A DNA stretch of 35,878 nucleotides from Dehalococcoidia bacterium (GCA_014874385.1 JACWAE010000092.1:1-35878), one strand, 5' to 3'. Positions 23,308 to 33,836 are shown, numbered from the stretch's first letter. Numbers and translations: made by a program. Notes: a model not told the origin generated them from the sequence alone.

Positions 23308-23871
23308 TTAGAGCCTTTCCACCTGTAGGAAATCCAGTTCAACAGGGGTCTCCCGACCAAAGAAAGAAACCAGAACCTTTACTTTGCCCTTCTCAGCATT
23401 GATATCGTCAACCACACCTATGAAGTCTATGAATGGCCCGTCAATGATACGAACGCTCTGGCCCCTGCTGAAGCCGACCTTGACTCTGGGGGTCTCGGCC
23501 TCCATTTGTTTCAGGATTGTTTTAACCTCAGGCTCATCCAGAGGAACAGGCTCCACCTTGCCTTTATCATCCTGGGCGCTTACGATGCCGGTGACCCCGG
23601 GGGTATTGCGCACAACGTGCCAGCTTTCTTCATCCATAATCATCTCAACCAGTATATAGCCGGGGAATATCTTCTTCGCCACTGTACGTCGTTGGCCGTC
23701 GCGGATCTCGATTTCATCTTCGGTAGGCACAACCACCTGGAATATTTTATCTCCCACATCCATTGACTTGATGCGATGTTCCAGGTTAGTCTTGACCCGG
23801 TTTTCGTATCCCGAGTAAGTGTGGATGACGTACCACTTCTTTGCGTTTTGTTCCATAAGGGTCTTATCCAT
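23308..23871 (-). CDS. nusG: Transcription termination/antitermination factor NusG
   Basis: The 187 residues have the NGN domain (KKWYVIHTYSGYENRVKTNLEHRI, FPGYILVEMIMDEESWHVVRNTPGV) and a C-terminal KOW domain (GQSVRIIDGPFIDFIGVVDDINAEKGKVKVLVSFFGRETPVELDF). It couples RNA polymerase to Rho or to the ribosome. ATG 23871 was chosen over the TTG two codons upstream and ATG 23856; none has a strong ribosome site. It lies in the usual secE-nusG-rplK order. Confidence 0.96.
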   Translation of the reverse strand: MDKTLMEQNAKKWYVIHTYSGYENRVKTNLEHRIKSMDVGDKIFQVVVPTEDEIEIRDGQRRTVAKKIFPGYILVEMIMDEESWHVVRNTPGVTGIVSAQDDKGKVEPVPLDEPEVKTILKQMEAETPRVKVGFSRGQSVRIIDGPFIDFIGVVDDINAEKGKVKVLVSFFGRETPVELDFLQVERL

Positions 23872-23949
23872 ATTCAATGTTCAGGGATGTAAATCCATCG
23901 AGGTAGAAACTACTGTCACGATCCTGCTGTTTTATTGCACGGCCAAGCA

Positions 23950-24165
23950 CTACCTGAGCAAAATAACATTCATCAATTTAGAAAAGCCGTAGTCAATCAC
24001 CCCGAGGACTATAGCAACTACTACTGTGAAGATAATCACCAGAGTGGTTAAATAGGTGGCCTCGCGCCTTGTTGGCCATGTTACCTTCTTCAGCTCGGAG
24101 ATGATGTCATTAACGAACTTGAATCTTTGTTTGCCCTGTTTGTTTAGCGCAGCCTGACTCTTCAC
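23950..24165 (-). CDS. secE: Preprotein translocase subunit SecE
   Basis: The 71 residues are of the short bacterial type: a basic N-terminus, the conserved amphipathic DIISELKKVTWPTRREAT segment and one C-terminal membrane helix (LVIIFTVVVAIVLGVIDYGF). It stabilises SecY in the inner membrane. It lies between rpmG and nusG. Confidence 0.96.
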   Translation of the reverse strand: MKSQAALNKQGKQRFKFVNDIISELKKVTWPTRREATYLTTLVIIFTVVVAIVLGVIDYGFSKLMNVILLR

Positions 24166-24181
24166 TACTGCTCTCTATGTT

Positions 24182-24349
24182 TTACTTTGTCTCTCTGTGC
24201 AAAGTGTGCTTTCGACAGCGGGGGCAGTACTTTTTAAACTCCAACCTCCCGGGGTCGTTCTTTTTATTCTTGATCGTGGTATATGTCCTCTCCTTGCACT
24301 CAGTACAGGCGAGGTAGATAATGTTTCGTGCTTCGGATTTTTTAGGCAT
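24182..24349 (-). CDS. rpmG: 50S ribosomal protein L33 (zinc-ribbon form)
   Basis: This 55-residue gene reads [20 protein letters not shown] and continues with a typical L33 middle to [17 protein letters not shown]. Two CxxC pairs show it is the zinc-binding (C+) form. It starts three bases after the tuf stop codon on the same strand, in the conserved tuf-rpmG-secE-nusG order. Confidence 0.95.
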   Translation of the reverse strand: MPKKSEARNIIYLACTECKERTYTTIKNKKNDPGRLEFKKYCPRCRKHTLHRETK

Positions 24350-24351
24350 TT

Positions 24352-25554
24352 TTACTCTAGAACTTTTGTTATCAAGCCGGATCCGACTGTTCTGCCACCT
24401 TCCCTGATGGCGAATCTAACTCCTTGCTCCAAAGCCATGGGAACAATCAGCTTCACTTTCAGATTGAGGTTGTCGCCGGGCATCGCCATCTCAACCCCCT
24501 GGGGCAGTTCGGCAGTTCCGGTAATGTCCATAGTTCTAATATAGAACTGGGGCCTGTAGCCATTGAAGAACGGTGTGTGCCGGCCGCCCTCTTCCTTGGT
24601 CAGTACATATACCTGAGCTTCGAAAAGGGTATGAGGTTTTATTGAACCTGGCTGAGCCAGCACCTGTCCTCGCTCTATCTCGTCTCGTTCAATCCCTCGC
24701 AGCAGACAGCCTACAGCATCCCCCGGTTGCCCTTCCTCCAGTGTCTTGTGGAACATCTCCACGCCGGTGACCACTGTCTTTTTGGTTTCCTTCATTCCTA
24801 CTATCTCAACCTCTTGCCCGACTTTGATAACGCCTCGCTCTATTCTCCCCGTGGCCACAGTGCCTCGTCCTTTAATGGCGAAGACGTCCTCTACGGACAT
24901 GAGGAATGGCTTGTCAGCAGGACGCTTGGGCAGAGGGATATAGCTGTCCACTGCATCCATGAGCTGCCAGATTTTGCCACACCACTGGCAGTCTCTCTTG
25001 CCGCAGCCACACTCCAAAGCCTTGATGGCGCTAACTCGTATAATGGGGGTCTTGTCACCAGGGAAACCGTATTTGGGTAGTAGTTCCTCTCTCAATTCCA
25101 GCTCGGTGACTTCCAACAGATCGGGGTCATCTACTGCATCAATCTTGTTCAGGGCGATCAGCACGGAAGGAACCTCGACCTGACGGGCGAGGAGGAGGTG
25201 CTCTCGTGTTTGAGGCATAACTCCGTCATCGGCGGCCACCACCAATATGGCTCCGTCCATCTGGGCAGCGCCGGTTATCATGTTCTTGATATAGTCGGCG
25301 TGGCCAGGGCAGTCCACATGAGCGTAATGTCGCTTATCCGTCTCATACTCTATGTGTGCTATAGCGATTGTCATGCCCCTGGCCTTCTCCTCTGGGGCAT
25401 TATCGATAGACTCAAAGGGGCGAAACTGAGCATACCCCGCAGTAGCTAGAATCCTTGTTATTGCCGCGGTTAAGGTTGTCTTGCCATGGTCGACGTGCCC
25501 GATTGTGCCCACGTTGACATGTGGTTTGGTCCGCTGAAACACTTTCTTTGCCAC
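24352..25554 (-). CDS. tuf: Translation elongation factor Tu
   Basis: The 400 residues include P-loop [11 protein letters not shown], switch [31 protein letters not shown] and SAIK; domains 2 and 3 are complete to the end ([14 protein letters not shown]). It delivers aminoacyl-tRNA to the ribosome. Between the G domain and domain 2 a cysteine-rich stretch, [14 protein letters not shown] (Cys182, 184, 189, 192), replaces the usual short acidic segment and could bind metal. Three tRNA genes precede it. Confidence 0.98.
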   Translation of the reverse strand: MAKKVFQRTKPHVNVGTIGHVDHGKTTLTAAITRILATAGYAQFRPFESIDNAPEEKARGMTIAIAHIEYETDKRHYAHVDCPGHADYIKNMITGAAQMDGAILVVAADDGVMPQTREHLLLARQVEVPSVLIALNKIDAVDDPDLLEVTELELREELLPKYGFPGDKTPIIRVSAIKALECGCGKRDCQWCGKIWQLMDAVDSYIPLPKRPADKPFLMSVEDVFAIKGRGTVATGRIERGVIKVGQEVEIVGMKETKKTVVTGVEMFHKTLEEGQPGDAVGCLLRGIERDEIERGQVLAQPGSIKPHTLFEAQVYVLTKEEGGRHTPFFNGYRPQFYIRTMDITGTAELPQGVEMAMPGDNLNLKVKLIVPMALEQGVRFAIREGGRTVGSGLITKVLE

Positions 25555-25583
25555 TTTATCTTCCTCCCGATCCGATTAAGTTC

Positions 25584-25655
25584 AGCCCACAACCAGATTT
25601 GAACTGGTGACCCCCTTCTTACCAAGAAGGTGCTCTACCGCTGAGCTATGTGGGC
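25584..25655 (-). tRNA. tRNA-Thr (anticodon GGT)
   Basis: Minus strand: acceptor GCCCACA/TGTGGGC, D-stem GCTC/GAGC, anticodon stem CCTTC/GAAGG around TTGGTAA (anticodon GGT), T-stem ACCAG/CTGGT. All stems pair. It is immediately upstream of tuf; no CCA is encoded. Confidence 0.95.
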
Positions 25656-25666
25656 GCGCTGCATGG

Positions 25667-25751
25667 TGGAGGGGGCAGGATTCGAACCTGCGTAGCCATT
25701 TCAGGCGACAGATTTACAGTCTGTTGGTATTAGCCTCTCACCCACCCCTCC
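25667..25751 (-). tRNA. tRNA-Tyr (anticodon GTA)
   Basis: Minus strand: acceptor GGAGGGG/CCCCTCC, anticodon loop CTGTAAA (GTA) on a CAGA stem, long class II variable arm, T-arm GCAGG-TTCGAAT-CCTGC, discriminator A. The 85-base length fits tRNA-Tyr. Confidence 0.95.
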
Positions 25752-25764
25752 GGTATCTGCCCGG

Positions 25765-25836
25765 AGCCCGAGAGCGGATTCGAACCGCTAGCCTGCCGAT
25801 TACAAATCGGCTGCGCTGCCGTTGCGCTACTCGGGC
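25765..25836 (-). tRNA. tRNA-Thr (anticodon TGT)
   Basis: Minus strand: acceptor GCCCGAG/CTCGGGC, D-stem GCGC/GCGC, anticodon stem GCCGA/TCGGC around TTTGTAA (anticodon TGT), T-stem AGCGG/CCGCT. First in the Thr-Tyr-Thr-tuf order, which mirrors the tRNA set before tufB in enterobacteria except for a missing Gly gene. Confidence 0.95.
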
Positions 25837-25876
25837 CTTTTTCGACCTTTTCTAGTTAAAGTGCACTAAGTATATA

Positions 25877-25905
25877 AGTATAAAAGTAAAAAAACTCAAA
25901 GTCAA
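25877..25905 (-). promoter_or_regulatory. Promoter of the tRNA-tuf-rpmG-secE-nusG-rplKA transcript
   Basis: Minus strand TTGACT, 17 bases, TATACT, in an AT-rich setting. The -35 overlaps the cysS stop codon and transcription would start about 34 bases before the first tRNA. Confidence 0.8.
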
Positions 25906-27347
25906 GGTTTTTTGTATCTCCATACCGTTCCTTGTGGAGTGTCCTCCAATGTTATACCGAGTTCCTTTAGTTTGTCTCTAATCTCATCGGCAAGCTGCCA
26001 CTGTTTCGCTTTGCGGGACTCCTCTCTTTTTTTGACCAAAGCGTTGACCTTGTCTTTGTCGATGCCATTATTAGTGATAATCTCAGGCTCTATCCCTTCA
26101 GCCAAAATCGATCCTATAGGTACTGGAATAGTAACATCGACACGGTGTCTTTCTTCGACTTCCTTTAGAGTCAAGCCGAGCACTCCGGCAAGCTCTCTGA
26201 ATGTCTTAAGTGCTTCGCCTATATGCAGGCCTTCGTCGTTGCCGCGGTTTATCTCTCGCGCCAGGTCGAATAGAGTCGCCACTGCCTGAGGGGTGCCGAA
26301 GTCATCGTCCATAGCTTCAATAAACCGTTCTTTATACGTTTGGGACTCTACGGTAATTGCTGAAGATTCTTTAATGTCAAGATTGTTCGTATTGCGTAGC
26401 CTTTCTATCCCCTTCTCTGTTGCTGTCAAATTCTCATCGGAGTAGGTTATGGGGCTGCGGTAATGAGAGCTGAGCACCCAGAGTCTGAGAGCGTCCGGGC
26501 TGTACTTAGCTAGCGCTTCACTTATGGTTACCAGCTTCCCCGTGGACTTGCTCATTTTTTCCTCGCCCAATTGTAGCAGCCCATTATGCAGCCAGTGACG
26601 TACGAATGGTTTGATACCCGTGAAAGACTCCGATTGAGCGATCTCGTTTTCATGATGGGGGAAGATGAGGTCCTGCCCTCCTCCGTGAATATCCAGAGTC
26701 TCCCCGAGGTACTTCAAGGACATGGCGCTGCATTCTATGTGCCATCCTGGCCTTCCCGGTCCCCAGGGGCTGTGCCACTGCGGCTCGCCGGGCTTGGCTG
26801 CTTTCCACAAGGTAAAATCCAGCGGATGCTCCTTGGCTTTGCCTATCTCTACTCGGGCACCGGCCATCATCCCATCCAGTGTTCGATGGCTGAGCTTGCC
26901 GTAGTCAGGGTCGCTCTGAACCCGAAAGTAGACATCGCCTCCAACCTCATACGCATGCCCTTTTTGTATCAGGCCTTCGATGACCTCGATCATCTCGGGG
27001 ATTTCCTCAGTGGCCTTGGGGTAAATATCGGCCCGCTTTATATTCAGGGTATCCATATTAGCGAAGTATTGTTCTATAAATCCCTGCGCCAAATCATGAG
27101 TAGGGATACCGGACTCATTGGCACGGGCGATGATTTTATCATCGATGTCGGTGAAATTCTGTACGTATTTCACTTTGTAGCCACGGAATTCGAGGTAACG
27201 TCTGATGGTGTCAAAGACTATATAGCTCATGGCATGGCCAAGGTGGCTGGGAGCATAAGGCGTGACTCCGCAGACATACATCTTGACTGTATCACTTTGG
27301 GGTACGAAATCCTCTTTTCGACCGGACAGAGTGTTATATATTTTCAT
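25902..27347 (-). CDS. cysS: Cysteinyl-tRNA synthetase
   Basis: The 481 residues contain all class I CysRS landmarks: [11 protein letters not shown] start, the HIGH equivalent in [11 protein letters not shown], zinc-ligand region with WHIECSAMS and [25 protein letters not shown] in [11 protein letters not shown], and the C-terminal DALR-like segment. It charges tRNA-Cys. Its ATG overlaps the ispF stop by one base (TAATG), so the two are translationally linked. Its 3' end carries the -35 box of the tuf operon. Confidence 0.98.
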   Translation of the reverse strand: MKIYNTLSGRKEDFVPQSDTVKMYVCGVTPYAPSHLGHAMSYIVFDTIRRYLEFRGYKVKYVQNFTDIDDKIIARANESGIPTHDLAQGFIEQYFANMDTLNIKRADIYPKATEEIPEMIEVIEGLIQKGHAYEVGGDVYFRVQSDPDYGKLSHRTLDGMMAGARVEIGKAKEHPLDFTLWKAAKPGEPQWHSPWGPGRPGWHIECSAMSLKYLGETLDIHGGGQDLIFPHHENEIAQSESFTGIKPFVRHWLHNGLLQLGEEKMSKSTGKLVTISEALAKYSPDALRLWVLSSHYRSPITYSDENLTATEKGIERLRNTNNLDIKESSAITVESQTYKERFIEAMDDDFGTPQAVATLFDLAREINRGNDEGLHIGEALKTFRELAGVLGLTLKEVEERHRVDVTIPVPIGSILAEGIEPEIITNNGIDKDKVNALVKKREESRKAKQWQLADEIRDKLKELGITLEDTPQGTVWRYKKP

Positions 27348-27820
27348 TAGGCTTTTTCCACCAGAGCCACAGCATAGGCAGCGATTCCCTCTTCTCTCCC
27401 TGTGAAACCCAAACCTTCGTTGGTGGTAGCCTTTATGCTAACCTGCCTTTCGCTGATAGACAAGGCTTGGCCTATATTCTGTTTCATCTGGCTGATGAAG
27501 GGTTGGAGAAGGGGACGTTCCGCGATTATTGTAGCATCGACATTGCCTATGCGCCAGCCCTGTGTCTTGAGCAAACCGCCAACGCGACTTAATAAGGTAA
27601 TGCTGGAAATATCCTTGTAGGTGGGATCGTTGGGGGGGAAGTGGTTCCCTATATCTCCTAGAGCCGCTGCGCCAAGCAGTGCATCCATTATGGCGTGCAC
27701 TACAACGTCGGCGTCGCTCCAGCCTTTAAGCCCTTTCTCAAAGGATATTTCTACGCCACCTAGAACAAGGGGACGACCTGTGGTTAGCTGATGGGCATCG
27801 TAGCCGATACCGACGCGCAT
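27347..27820 (-). CDS. ispF: 2-C-methyl-D-erythritol 2,4-cyclodiphosphate synthase
   Basis: Fifth step of the MEP isoprenoid pathway. The 157 residues show the metal site GIGYDAHQL (Asp, His), [31 protein letters not shown] and [21 protein letters not shown]. It overlaps the end of ispD by 37 bases and touches cysS, so ispD-ispF-cysS are tightly coupled. Confidence 0.98.
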   Translation of the reverse strand: MRVGIGYDAHQLTTGRPLVLGGVEISFEKGLKGWSDADVVVHAIMDALLGAAALGDIGNHFPPNDPTYKDISSITLLSRVGGLLKTQGWRIGNVDATIIAERPLLQPFISQMKQNIGQALSISERQVSIKATTNEGLGFTGREEGIAAYAVALVEKA

Positions 27821-28533
27821 AAGGCCTCCGTGGTCGCGGGCTGTTTTGCTCCAGGTTTTTGCAGCAGGACCTCGGCCACTGCCAGGTCCTCGGGGGTGGT
27901 CACTTTGACGTTATGATAGGACCCCATGTATACTGCGATCTTGTGACCTAGCTTTTCCACCAGCGCGGCGTCATCGGTTACATCCTCATCTACCTGGCGG
28001 TAAGCTTCTGCTATAAGGTCGTAGCGGAAGACCTGAGGCGTCTGTGCGGCCCATAGGCATTGACGGGCAGGTGTCTGTTGCACGAAGCCGCGGCGGGAGA
28101 CGATTTTGATAGTATCTTTAACTGGCACTCCAGCAATTGCAGACCCACTTGCTTGAGCTGCTATTAACCCTCTTTCGATCAAATCCGCGCTGACACAAGG
28201 CCTGGCGCCATCATGAATCACTACCCAGTCGCAGTCAGCAAGCCGCCGCAGTCCTTCTTTCACCGAATCCTGACGTCTTGGCCCTCCTGAGCATACCGCA
28301 ACCACTTTAGACCAGCCTCGTCCCTTCACCAGCGTACGTCCCTGCTCCAGGCTTTTTTTGGCCAATACAATGACTATCTCATTGACTGAAGGGCAGTCCT
28401 GGAAAACAGTCGTCACTTTAACCAGCAGGGGTTCTCCGTTTAATGGGGCGAAGACTTTGTCTATCCCACCCATTCGGGTACTGGTGCCAGCAGCGACGAT
28501 TACAGCGCCGACTTTACCTTTTACTTTTTTCAT
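27784..28533 (-). CDS. ispD: 2-C-methyl-D-erythritol 4-phosphate cytidylyltransferase
   Basis: Third step of the MEP pathway. The 249 residues include [42 protein letters not shown] and the VTDDAALVE block, ending in an extra ~20-residue Ala/Ser-rich tail that overlaps ispF. The start overlaps the PIN/TRAM gene by 20 bases. Confidence 0.97.
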   Translation of the reverse strand: MKKVKGKVGAVIVAAGTSTRMGGIDKVFAPLNGEPLLVKVTTVFQDCPSVNEIVIVLAKKSLEQGRTLVKGRGWSKVVAVCSGGPRRQDSVKEGLRRLADCDWVVIHDGARPCVSADLIERGLIAAQASGSAIAGVPVKDTIKIVSRRGFVQQTPARQCLWAAQTPQVFRYDLIAEAYRQVDEDVTDDAALVEKLGHKIAVYMGSYHNVKVTTPEDLAVAEVLLQKPGAKQPATTEALCASVSATMPIS

Positions 28534-29590
28534 CGACGGGTTCTTTGGGTTGTGCGAAGATCATTCGGCCAGCCGCAGTTTGTAATACCCTGGTAACAGC
28601 GATACTGATCTCTGTATTGAGATGGCGGCGTCCTCCTTCGACCACAACCATGGTGCCATCGTCAAGGAAACCAATGCCCTGGCCTGGCTCCTTGCCTTCC
28701 TGGACAATGCGCAATGTCATGTCTTCTCCGGGCAAGATAACTGGTTTCACAGCATTAGCCAGCTCATTGATGTTTAGCACCTTTACGCCTTGAAGCGTAG
28801 CTACTCTATTGAGATTGAAATCATTGCTGACAATGAGGCAGTGCAGTGTTTTGGCTAACCTTACTAGCTTGGAATCGACCTCATGGGTATCTTCGAAGTC
28901 AATATCAGAAATCTGAACCGGGACATCTGATCCTTTCTGAAGCTGGGTCAACATATCCAGGCCTCTCCTTCCTCGATTGCGGCGCAGCACATCAGGGGAA
29001 TCGGCGATGTGCCGCAACTCATCAAGGACAAACCTGGGGATGAGCAAAGTGCCGTGGATAAAGCCTGTCTGGATGATGTCGGCTATCCGCCCGTCGATGA
29101 TAGCATTTGTATCTAGTATAAGGAGGTCATTTCTGTTATCCCTAGTCACTGGTAGGTTGGGGGCACCGCTGAAGAAAAACCGTAGAACAGCAGGGCCTTG
29201 TAGTACCATAATGGGAACAAAAAGGAAACACAAAAATAAACCGAGTATAAGAGGTGACCATTTCCCCCAAGGTCCTGGGAGCAAAGACAGGGGCAAGGTT
29301 GCCAACGCTGTGATAACTAAAGCAAACGCCAGTCCTATGGCTGCAGCCACAAGATTAGGCACTTGGAGCATCCGCGGCATCACACGAATGCGCCTTCGAA
29401 CCCACCGCCAGGGGCGGATAGTAAGATACGGGGCGAGCAAATAGCCGAAGACATAGCCACCGATAGCGAGAGTTAAAATCCAAGTTAGCTCAGTACTTGC
29501 GTCTGTCCTCCCACCGATGAACTTGCCTAGCTGCCACCCCCCGATGCCGATGATTATTGCTACAATGACCCGAAAAAGTACTCCCCGCAT
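28514..29590 (-). CDS. PIN/TRAM-domain membrane protein (YacL family)
   Basis: The 358 residues begin with four hydrophobic helices (about 5-23, 34-56, 79-105, 111-129), then a PIN nuclease domain ([63 protein letters not shown]) with the conserved acidic residues. It ends with a TRAM RNA-binding domain ([42 protein letters not shown]). It is probably a membrane-tethered ribonuclease; the target is unknown. It is first gene of the ispD-ispF-cysS transcript and has a promoter of its own. Confidence 0.93.
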   Translation of the reverse strand: MRGVLFRVIVAIIIGIGGWQLGKFIGGRTDASTELTWILTLAIGGYVFGYLLAPYLTIRPWRWVRRRIRVMPRMLQVPNLVAAAIGLAFALVITALATLPLSLLPGPWGKWSPLILGLFLCFLFVPIMVLQGPAVLRFFFSGAPNLPVTRDNRNDLLILDTNAIIDGRIADIIQTGFIHGTLLIPRFVLDELRHIADSPDVLRRNRGRRGLDMLTQLQKGSDVPVQISDIDFEDTHEVDSKLVRLAKTLHCLIVSNDFNLNRVATLQGVKVLNINELANAVKPVILPGEDMTLRIVQEGKEPGQGIGFLDDGTMVVVEGGRRHLNTEISIAVTRVLQTAAGRMIFAQPKEPVDEKSKR

Positions 29591-29692
29591 AAATACCGCA
29601 TCCCATCTTGCCTCGGCAATAATTAATAATATTTACTAAAAACATTGCCGTCTCCGGGGGATAAGGCTCCTGAAAATTATTAATCCTGTGGG

Positions 29693-29721
29693 ATATTAAC
29701 ACAAAAAGTGAGATGTGTCAA
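29693..29721 (-). promoter_or_regulatory. Promoter of the PIN/TRAM-ispD-ispF-cysS operon
   Basis: Minus strand TTGACA, 17 bases, TAATAT. The -35 overlaps the stop codon of the upstream B-box gene, leaving a leader of roughly 95 bases. Confidence 0.7.
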
Positions 29722-30206
29722 TTTCGGCGCAGTAGACCAATTGCAACGATAATACCTAGAACTAGAGCGATTAGACCGTATACGTCGGCGAATGTGTGTA
29801 AAAAGCGCTGTGGTGGCGCCTCAATAAGGCTTCTAACTACATAGCTCACAGCCACGCTTATCCCGGCAATTATCTGCAGGCCCGGGCCACGTTTTCTGTT
29901 TGCTGCAAGGCTGACTGCTTCCCCAATGACGTAACCGACGACCAGAGCTATGAAGAATAAGAAGAAGCCACCCAGGGGGACAAACGGCCAGATGGCGCCC
30001 ACTACCGCAGCAGTTGCTAAACCGGCAGCGATCGCCCTTATATAGAAAATGGCCGAGATTTCATAAACAGGCAGCTTTTTCAGCGCAGCACATTTTGGGC
30101 AGCGCGCCCCTACTGGGGTTTGAACCATGCACTTTGGGCAGATGGGCTGTAGACACTTACCACACCTGAGGTCAGTCTCAACATCGGGATGGCGGGCACA
30201 TCTCAT
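29718..30206 (-). CDS. B-box-type zinc-finger membrane protein
   Basis: The 162 residues start with a B-box-like zinc module, [38 protein letters not shown] (Cys/His pairs), followed by about four hydrophobic helices (50-75, 78-98, 108-128, 140-158) and a short basic end. Similar zinc-finger plus membrane proteins are known in Chloroflexota and Actinobacteria without known function. Its start overlaps the fabZ stop by four bases (ATGA), so the two are coupled, and it ends the recA-side gene run. Confidence 0.8.
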   Translation of the reverse strand: MRCARHPDVETDLRCGKCLQPICPKCMVQTPVGARCPKCAALKKLPVYEISAIFYIRAIAAGLATAAVVGAIWPFVPLGGFFLFFIALVVGYVIGEAVSLAANRKRGPGLQIIAGISVAVSYVVRSLIEAPPQRFLHTFADVYGLIALVLGIIVAIGLLRRN

Positions 30207-30661
30207 TCCTGTTTTTCTCCCGGGGTCTCTCCCGAGTCGGTGAGAGCAAAGGTTAGCTCGCCTTCGGCAACAGTCTTATCTTCTACGATTGCCTTAGCGG
30301 TACCCTTGCCTATGGGGCCTCGCATCTTGGTGAGCTTTACTTCCAGGCGCAGGCAGTCTCCTGGAAGCACTGGCTTGCGAAAGCGAAATCCGTCGACCGC
30401 AGCGAAAAGGGCGACCTTGCCCTTGTTCTCAGCGAGGCTTAATATCGCCACAGCACCGACTTGTGCCAGGGCTTCGATGATGAGTACCCCGGGGAAGATA
30501 GGATAGCCAGGGAAATGACCCTGGAAGAAGATCTCGCCAGCGGAAATATTCTTAATCCCCACTGCCTCCTCGCCCGGCTTCAGGTCGATAATCCTATCTA
30601 CCAGAAGGAAAGGCCAGCGATGTGGGATAATTTGCTGGATTTCTCTGGAACCTAACATCAT
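30203..30661 (-). CDS. fabZ: 3-hydroxyacyl-ACP dehydratase FabZ
   Basis: The 152 residues have the hot-dog fold: [17 protein letters not shown], catalytic His in [23 protein letters not shown], and [15 protein letters not shown]. It dehydrates 3-hydroxyacyl-ACP in fatty acid synthesis. ATG 30661 overlaps the PHP gene stop (ATGA). The frame extends further upstream into the PHP gene and those residues were left out. Confidence 0.95.
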   Translation of the reverse strand: MMLGSREIQQIIPHRWPFLLVDRIIDLKPGEEAVGIKNISAGEIFFQGHFPGYPIFPGVLIIEALAQVGAVAILSLAENKGKVALFAAVDGFRFRKPVLPGDCLRLEVKLTKMRGPIGKGTAKAIVEDKTVAEGELTFALTDSGETPGEKQE

Positions 30662-31500
30662 GGCATCACCGTCCTTTTTTGTTTTGATAAGGAGATGAGC
30701 TGCTCCACGGACTCTCTGGGCAGGTCTACGCTGCCGATATCGGCGCCAATATCTTCGCCTAATCCGTGGAAATCGCTGCCGCCGCAAGCTATAAGGTCAA
30801 GCTTTTTGGCAAATCTCTTAAGTTGAGCGATCGTCTTAGAGTTATAGCCGTTGTAGTAGATTTCTATGCCTACGATCCCCGCTTTCTTCAATTGGAGTAG
30901 AAAGGGCTCGAGCGGTTCGATATCTGCAGGGTGAGCGAGAACTGGCAAACCGCCTGCATTGAGCACTACCTTAACTGCTTCGATTGGGGTCAGTTTTTTT
31001 CGTTCAACGTAGGCAGGGCCGTTGCGCCCGATATACTTGGTGAAGGCTTCCCGAAGAGAGGAAACGTATCCTTGCTCCAGCATTGTCTGAGCAATGTGAG
31101 GGCGTCCTATCGAGCCTCCGCCAGCCAATTCCTGCACTCTTGTCCAGTCTACATTAATGCCTATCTCTGCCAGCTTGGCTACCATCTTTTTGCCACGCTC
31201 ATAGCGGGAATTACGCAGTTCCTCCAGGGTGCGGTTAAGGCCAGAGTCACGGTAATCTATGAAATAGCCCAGAATATGAACCTCGCCCTTGGGGATATCG
31301 GTATTTATCTCCACACCGGGGATGACTATAAGCTGAGGGAAGCTCTTAGCTGCCTCGAGAGCAGGCGGGACACCTCCTACTGAGTCGTGATCGGTGATGG
31401 CGATAACTTCTAGTTTAAGCTTAACTGCTTTCTCTACCAACTCCTGAGGGGTTAACCTTCCATCGGAGGCGGTGGTGTGGAGGTGAAGGTCTGCCCTCAT
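30658..31500 (-). CDS. PHP-domain phosphoesterase (YciV/RNase AM-like)
   Basis: The 280 residues show the PHP metal motifs in order: [37 protein letters not shown] and GGSDFHGLG. Family members hydrolyse 3'-5' nucleotide diphosphates or trim RNA 5' ends. It overlaps ymdB-like upstream and fabZ downstream by four bases each, so the whole run is probably one transcript. Confidence 0.92.
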   Translation of the reverse strand: MRADLHLHTTASDGRLTPQELVEKAVKLKLEVIAITDHDSVGGVPPALEAAKSFPQLIVIPGVEINTDIPKGEVHILGYFIDYRDSGLNRTLEELRNSRYERGKKMVAKLAEIGINVDWTRVQELAGGGSIGRPHIAQTMLEQGYVSSLREAFTKYIGRNGPAYVERKKLTPIEAVKVVLNAGGLPVLAHPADIEPLEPFLLQLKKAGIVGIEIYYNGYNSKTIAQLKRFAKKLDLIACGGSDFHGLGEDIGADIGSVDLPRESVEQLISLSKQKRTVMP

Positions 31501-32270
31501 CTCTCCGTCAACTCCAGGTCTAGTCGGCTGATGCTTGAGGCTCTGCCGTTATCCTCATCTACGTCCACCAGAACTGAGTTGAAAATCGGATTTCCCTTGC
31601 CCACAGATAAGCGATGGGGCATTAAGGTGAGGAACCTTTCAATCACCGAATCTATGTCGTCACCAATAACAGAGTTCATAGGACCTACCATGCCGACATC
31701 GCTGACAAAGGCGGTACCTCGTGGCAAAACTCGAGCATCGATGGTACCGACGTGGGTATGGGTTCCCAGCACAGCGCTGACCCGGCCATCTAGGTACCAT
31801 CCCAACGCTATCTTCTCTGCTGTTGCTTCTCCGTGGAAGTCGACCAAGATGACAGGCGGTCTGGGATTGACCTCTTCTAGAAGGTGGTCCATGGCTCGAA
31901 AAGGGCAATCGAAGTTTCCCACAAATACGCGCGCCAGCAGGCTTACTATCATTGCTTTATTTGTAATCGTATAGCCATGGCCAGGCACGCCCGGTGGCAT
32001 ATTCAGCGGGCGTAAGATGCGTGGCTCGCTGTCTATATATGGAACAATCTCCTTATGATACCAGATGTGATTCCCTGATGTGATAACATCTACCCCGGCT
32101 TGGAAAAGCTCCTGGGCGGTATCTGGGGTAAGCCCGATGCCCCCGGCGGCATTTTCGCCGTTGGCAACGATCAGGTCTATATCATGTTTTTTGCGCAACT
32201 CCGGGAGTAAAACCGATATAGCCTTCCTCCCGGGTTTTCCTATTACATCGCCAACCATTAATATTCGCAA
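31497..32270 (-). CDS. YmdB-type metallophosphoesterase (TIGR00282 family)
   Basis: The 257 residues show MRILMVGDVIGKPGRKA, NGENAAGGIGLT, SGNHIW, DFHGEATAEK and GTHTHVGT, the metal ligands of the family. In Bacillus, YmdB is a cyclic-nucleotide phosphodiesterase affecting motility and biofilm; elsewhere the role is unsure. Its position 27 bases after rny (ymdA) is the conserved order rny-ymdB. Confidence 0.93.
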   Translation of the reverse strand: MRILMVGDVIGKPGRKAISVLLPELRKKHDIDLIVANGENAAGGIGLTPDTAQELFQAGVDVITSGNHIWYHKEIVPYIDSEPRILRPLNMPPGVPGHGYTITNKAMIVSLLARVFVGNFDCPFRAMDHLLEEVNPRPPVILVDFHGEATAEKIALGWYLDGRVSAVLGTHTHVGTIDARVLPRGTAFVSDVGMVGPMNSVIGDDIDSVIERFLTLMPHRLSVGKGNPIFNSVLVDVDEDNGRASSISRLDLELTER

Positions 32271-32297
32271 TAGCCCTCCCTCGGCTCGATTTGATTG

Positions 32298-33833
32298 TTA
32301 CTTGGCGTAATCTACTGCTCGCGTCTCGCGGATTACAGTGACCTTTATCTGCCCGGGGTACTCCAGGTTTTCTTCTATCTTCTTCACAATGTCTCTGGCT
32401 AACCTGGCTGCAGCCAGGTCATCTATTTCCTGGGGCTTTACAAGGATGCGGACCTCGCGGCCAGCCTGGATGGCGAACGATTTTTCCACGCCGGGGAAAC
32501 TCGAAGCCACATTCTCCAATGCCTCGAGTCTCTTTAAGTGTTGTTCCAGGGATTCTCTTCTTGCTCCCGGCCTCGAACTGGAGATAGCATCAGCAGCTGA
32601 GACTATGAAGCCATAGACGCTCATAGAGTCGGTTTCTCCGTGGTGCTCGCCAATAGCTCGAGATACCTCGATGGATTTGCCCAGCCGCTTTGTTAAGTCG
32701 GCGCCGATAGCGGCATGTGGCCCCTCTATCTCTTGGTCTATACCCTTGCCGATGTCATGCAACAAGCCTGCTGTCTTAGCTATATTAACATTGGCGCCCA
32801 GTTCGGCTGCAATCATTCCTGCCAGATATGATACCTCAATGCTATGAATTAGCACGTTCTGTCCGTAGCTGAAGCGGAACTTAAGGCGTCCCAGCAGTTT
32901 AATGAGCTCGGGATGGAGTCCCACCACTCCGGCCTTATATGCTGCTTGCTCTCCCTCTTTCTGGATAATAGCATTCACTTCCTCTTTAGCCTTAGCCACC
33001 ACCTCCTCGATGCGAGCAGGATGGATGCGGCCGTCGAGAATCAGATTTTCCAGTGATAATCTGGCTACCTCGCGGCGAATAGGGTCGAAGCATGATATTG
33101 TAACGGCTTCGGGTGTGTCGTCTACTATAAGGTCGACCCCGGTAGCATTCTCCAGGGCCCTGATATTGCGACCCTCACGGCCGATGAGACGTCCTTTCAT
33201 ATCATCTGAGGGCAAAGGAACCAGAGAGACCGTAGTAGTAGAGACAACATCAGTGGCACATCGCTGGATGGCAAAGGCGACAACTTCGCGGGCTTTTTGC
33301 TCCGCCTCCTCTTTTAGTTGAGCCTCGACCTCGCGGATGCGCTTTGCCATGTCCTGCCGGGCTTCTTCCTCGACTGTGCTCAATAGCAGCGTCTTAGCTT
33401 CTGATGTGGACATGCCCGAGATGAGCTCAAGCTGATGAACCTGTTTTTTCTTTAACTCGTCGAGCTGTGCCAGAGACTTATCTATCTCTTTCTCCTTGGA
33501 ACCGATGTTGCGTTCCCGCCGTTCAATCCCCTCGGTTTTACGGTCGAGGTTCTCCTCTTTCTGGGCTATGCGTCTTTCCTGGCGGTGAAGCTCGGAACGG
33601 CGCCCCCGAATCTCATTCTCAACCTCAGCCTTGATCTTTATTGCCTCCTCTTTTGCCTCAAGCAGTATCTCTTTCTGCTTGGTAGATGCTTCTTCCAGAA
33701 TCTTGTCGGCATCTCTTCGAGCAAGATGAATTCTCCTCGCCATAATAAGGTTTCTGATGAAGAAACCGATTGCTCCCCCGATGAGGAGCGTTGCTATAGC
33801 TGTTAGTACCACATACATGACTTTGACTTCCAT
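32298..33833 (-). CDS. rny: Ribonuclease Y
   Basis: The 511 residues consist of an N-terminal membrane helix ([19 protein letters not shown]), a long charged coiled coil (~30-200), a KH domain ([30 protein letters not shown]) and an HD domain ([15 protein letters not shown]). It is a membrane-bound endoribonuclease initiating mRNA decay. It starts three bases after recX ends. Confidence 0.97.
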   Translation of the reverse strand: MEVKVMYVVLTAIATLLIGGAIGFFIRNLIMARRIHLARRDADKILEEASTKQKEILLEAKEEAIKIKAEVENEIRGRRSELHRQERRIAQKEENLDRKTEGIERRERNIGSKEKEIDKSLAQLDELKKKQVHQLELISGMSTSEAKTLLLSTVEEEARQDMAKRIREVEAQLKEEAEQKAREVVAFAIQRCATDVVSTTTVSLVPLPSDDMKGRLIGREGRNIRALENATGVDLIVDDTPEAVTISCFDPIRREVARLSLENLILDGRIHPARIEEVVAKAKEEVNAIIQKEGEQAAYKAGVVGLHPELIKLLGRLKFRFSYGQNVLIHSIEVSYLAGMIAAELGANVNIAKTAGLLHDIGKGIDQEIEGPHAAIGADLTKRLGKSIEVSRAIGEHHGETDSMSVYGFIVSAADAISSSRPGARRESLEQHLKRLEALENVASSFPGVEKSFAIQAGREVRILVKPQEIDDLAAARLARDIVKKIEENLEYPGQIKVTVIRETRAVDYAK

Positions 33834-33836
33834 TTT

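Noticed and set aside
25607-25855. 82-residue + strand reading frame
   Set aside because: Antisense of the three tRNA genes before tuf.
26586-27350. 254-residue + strand reading frame
   Set aside because: Antisense shadow of cysS, whose protein is unmistakable.
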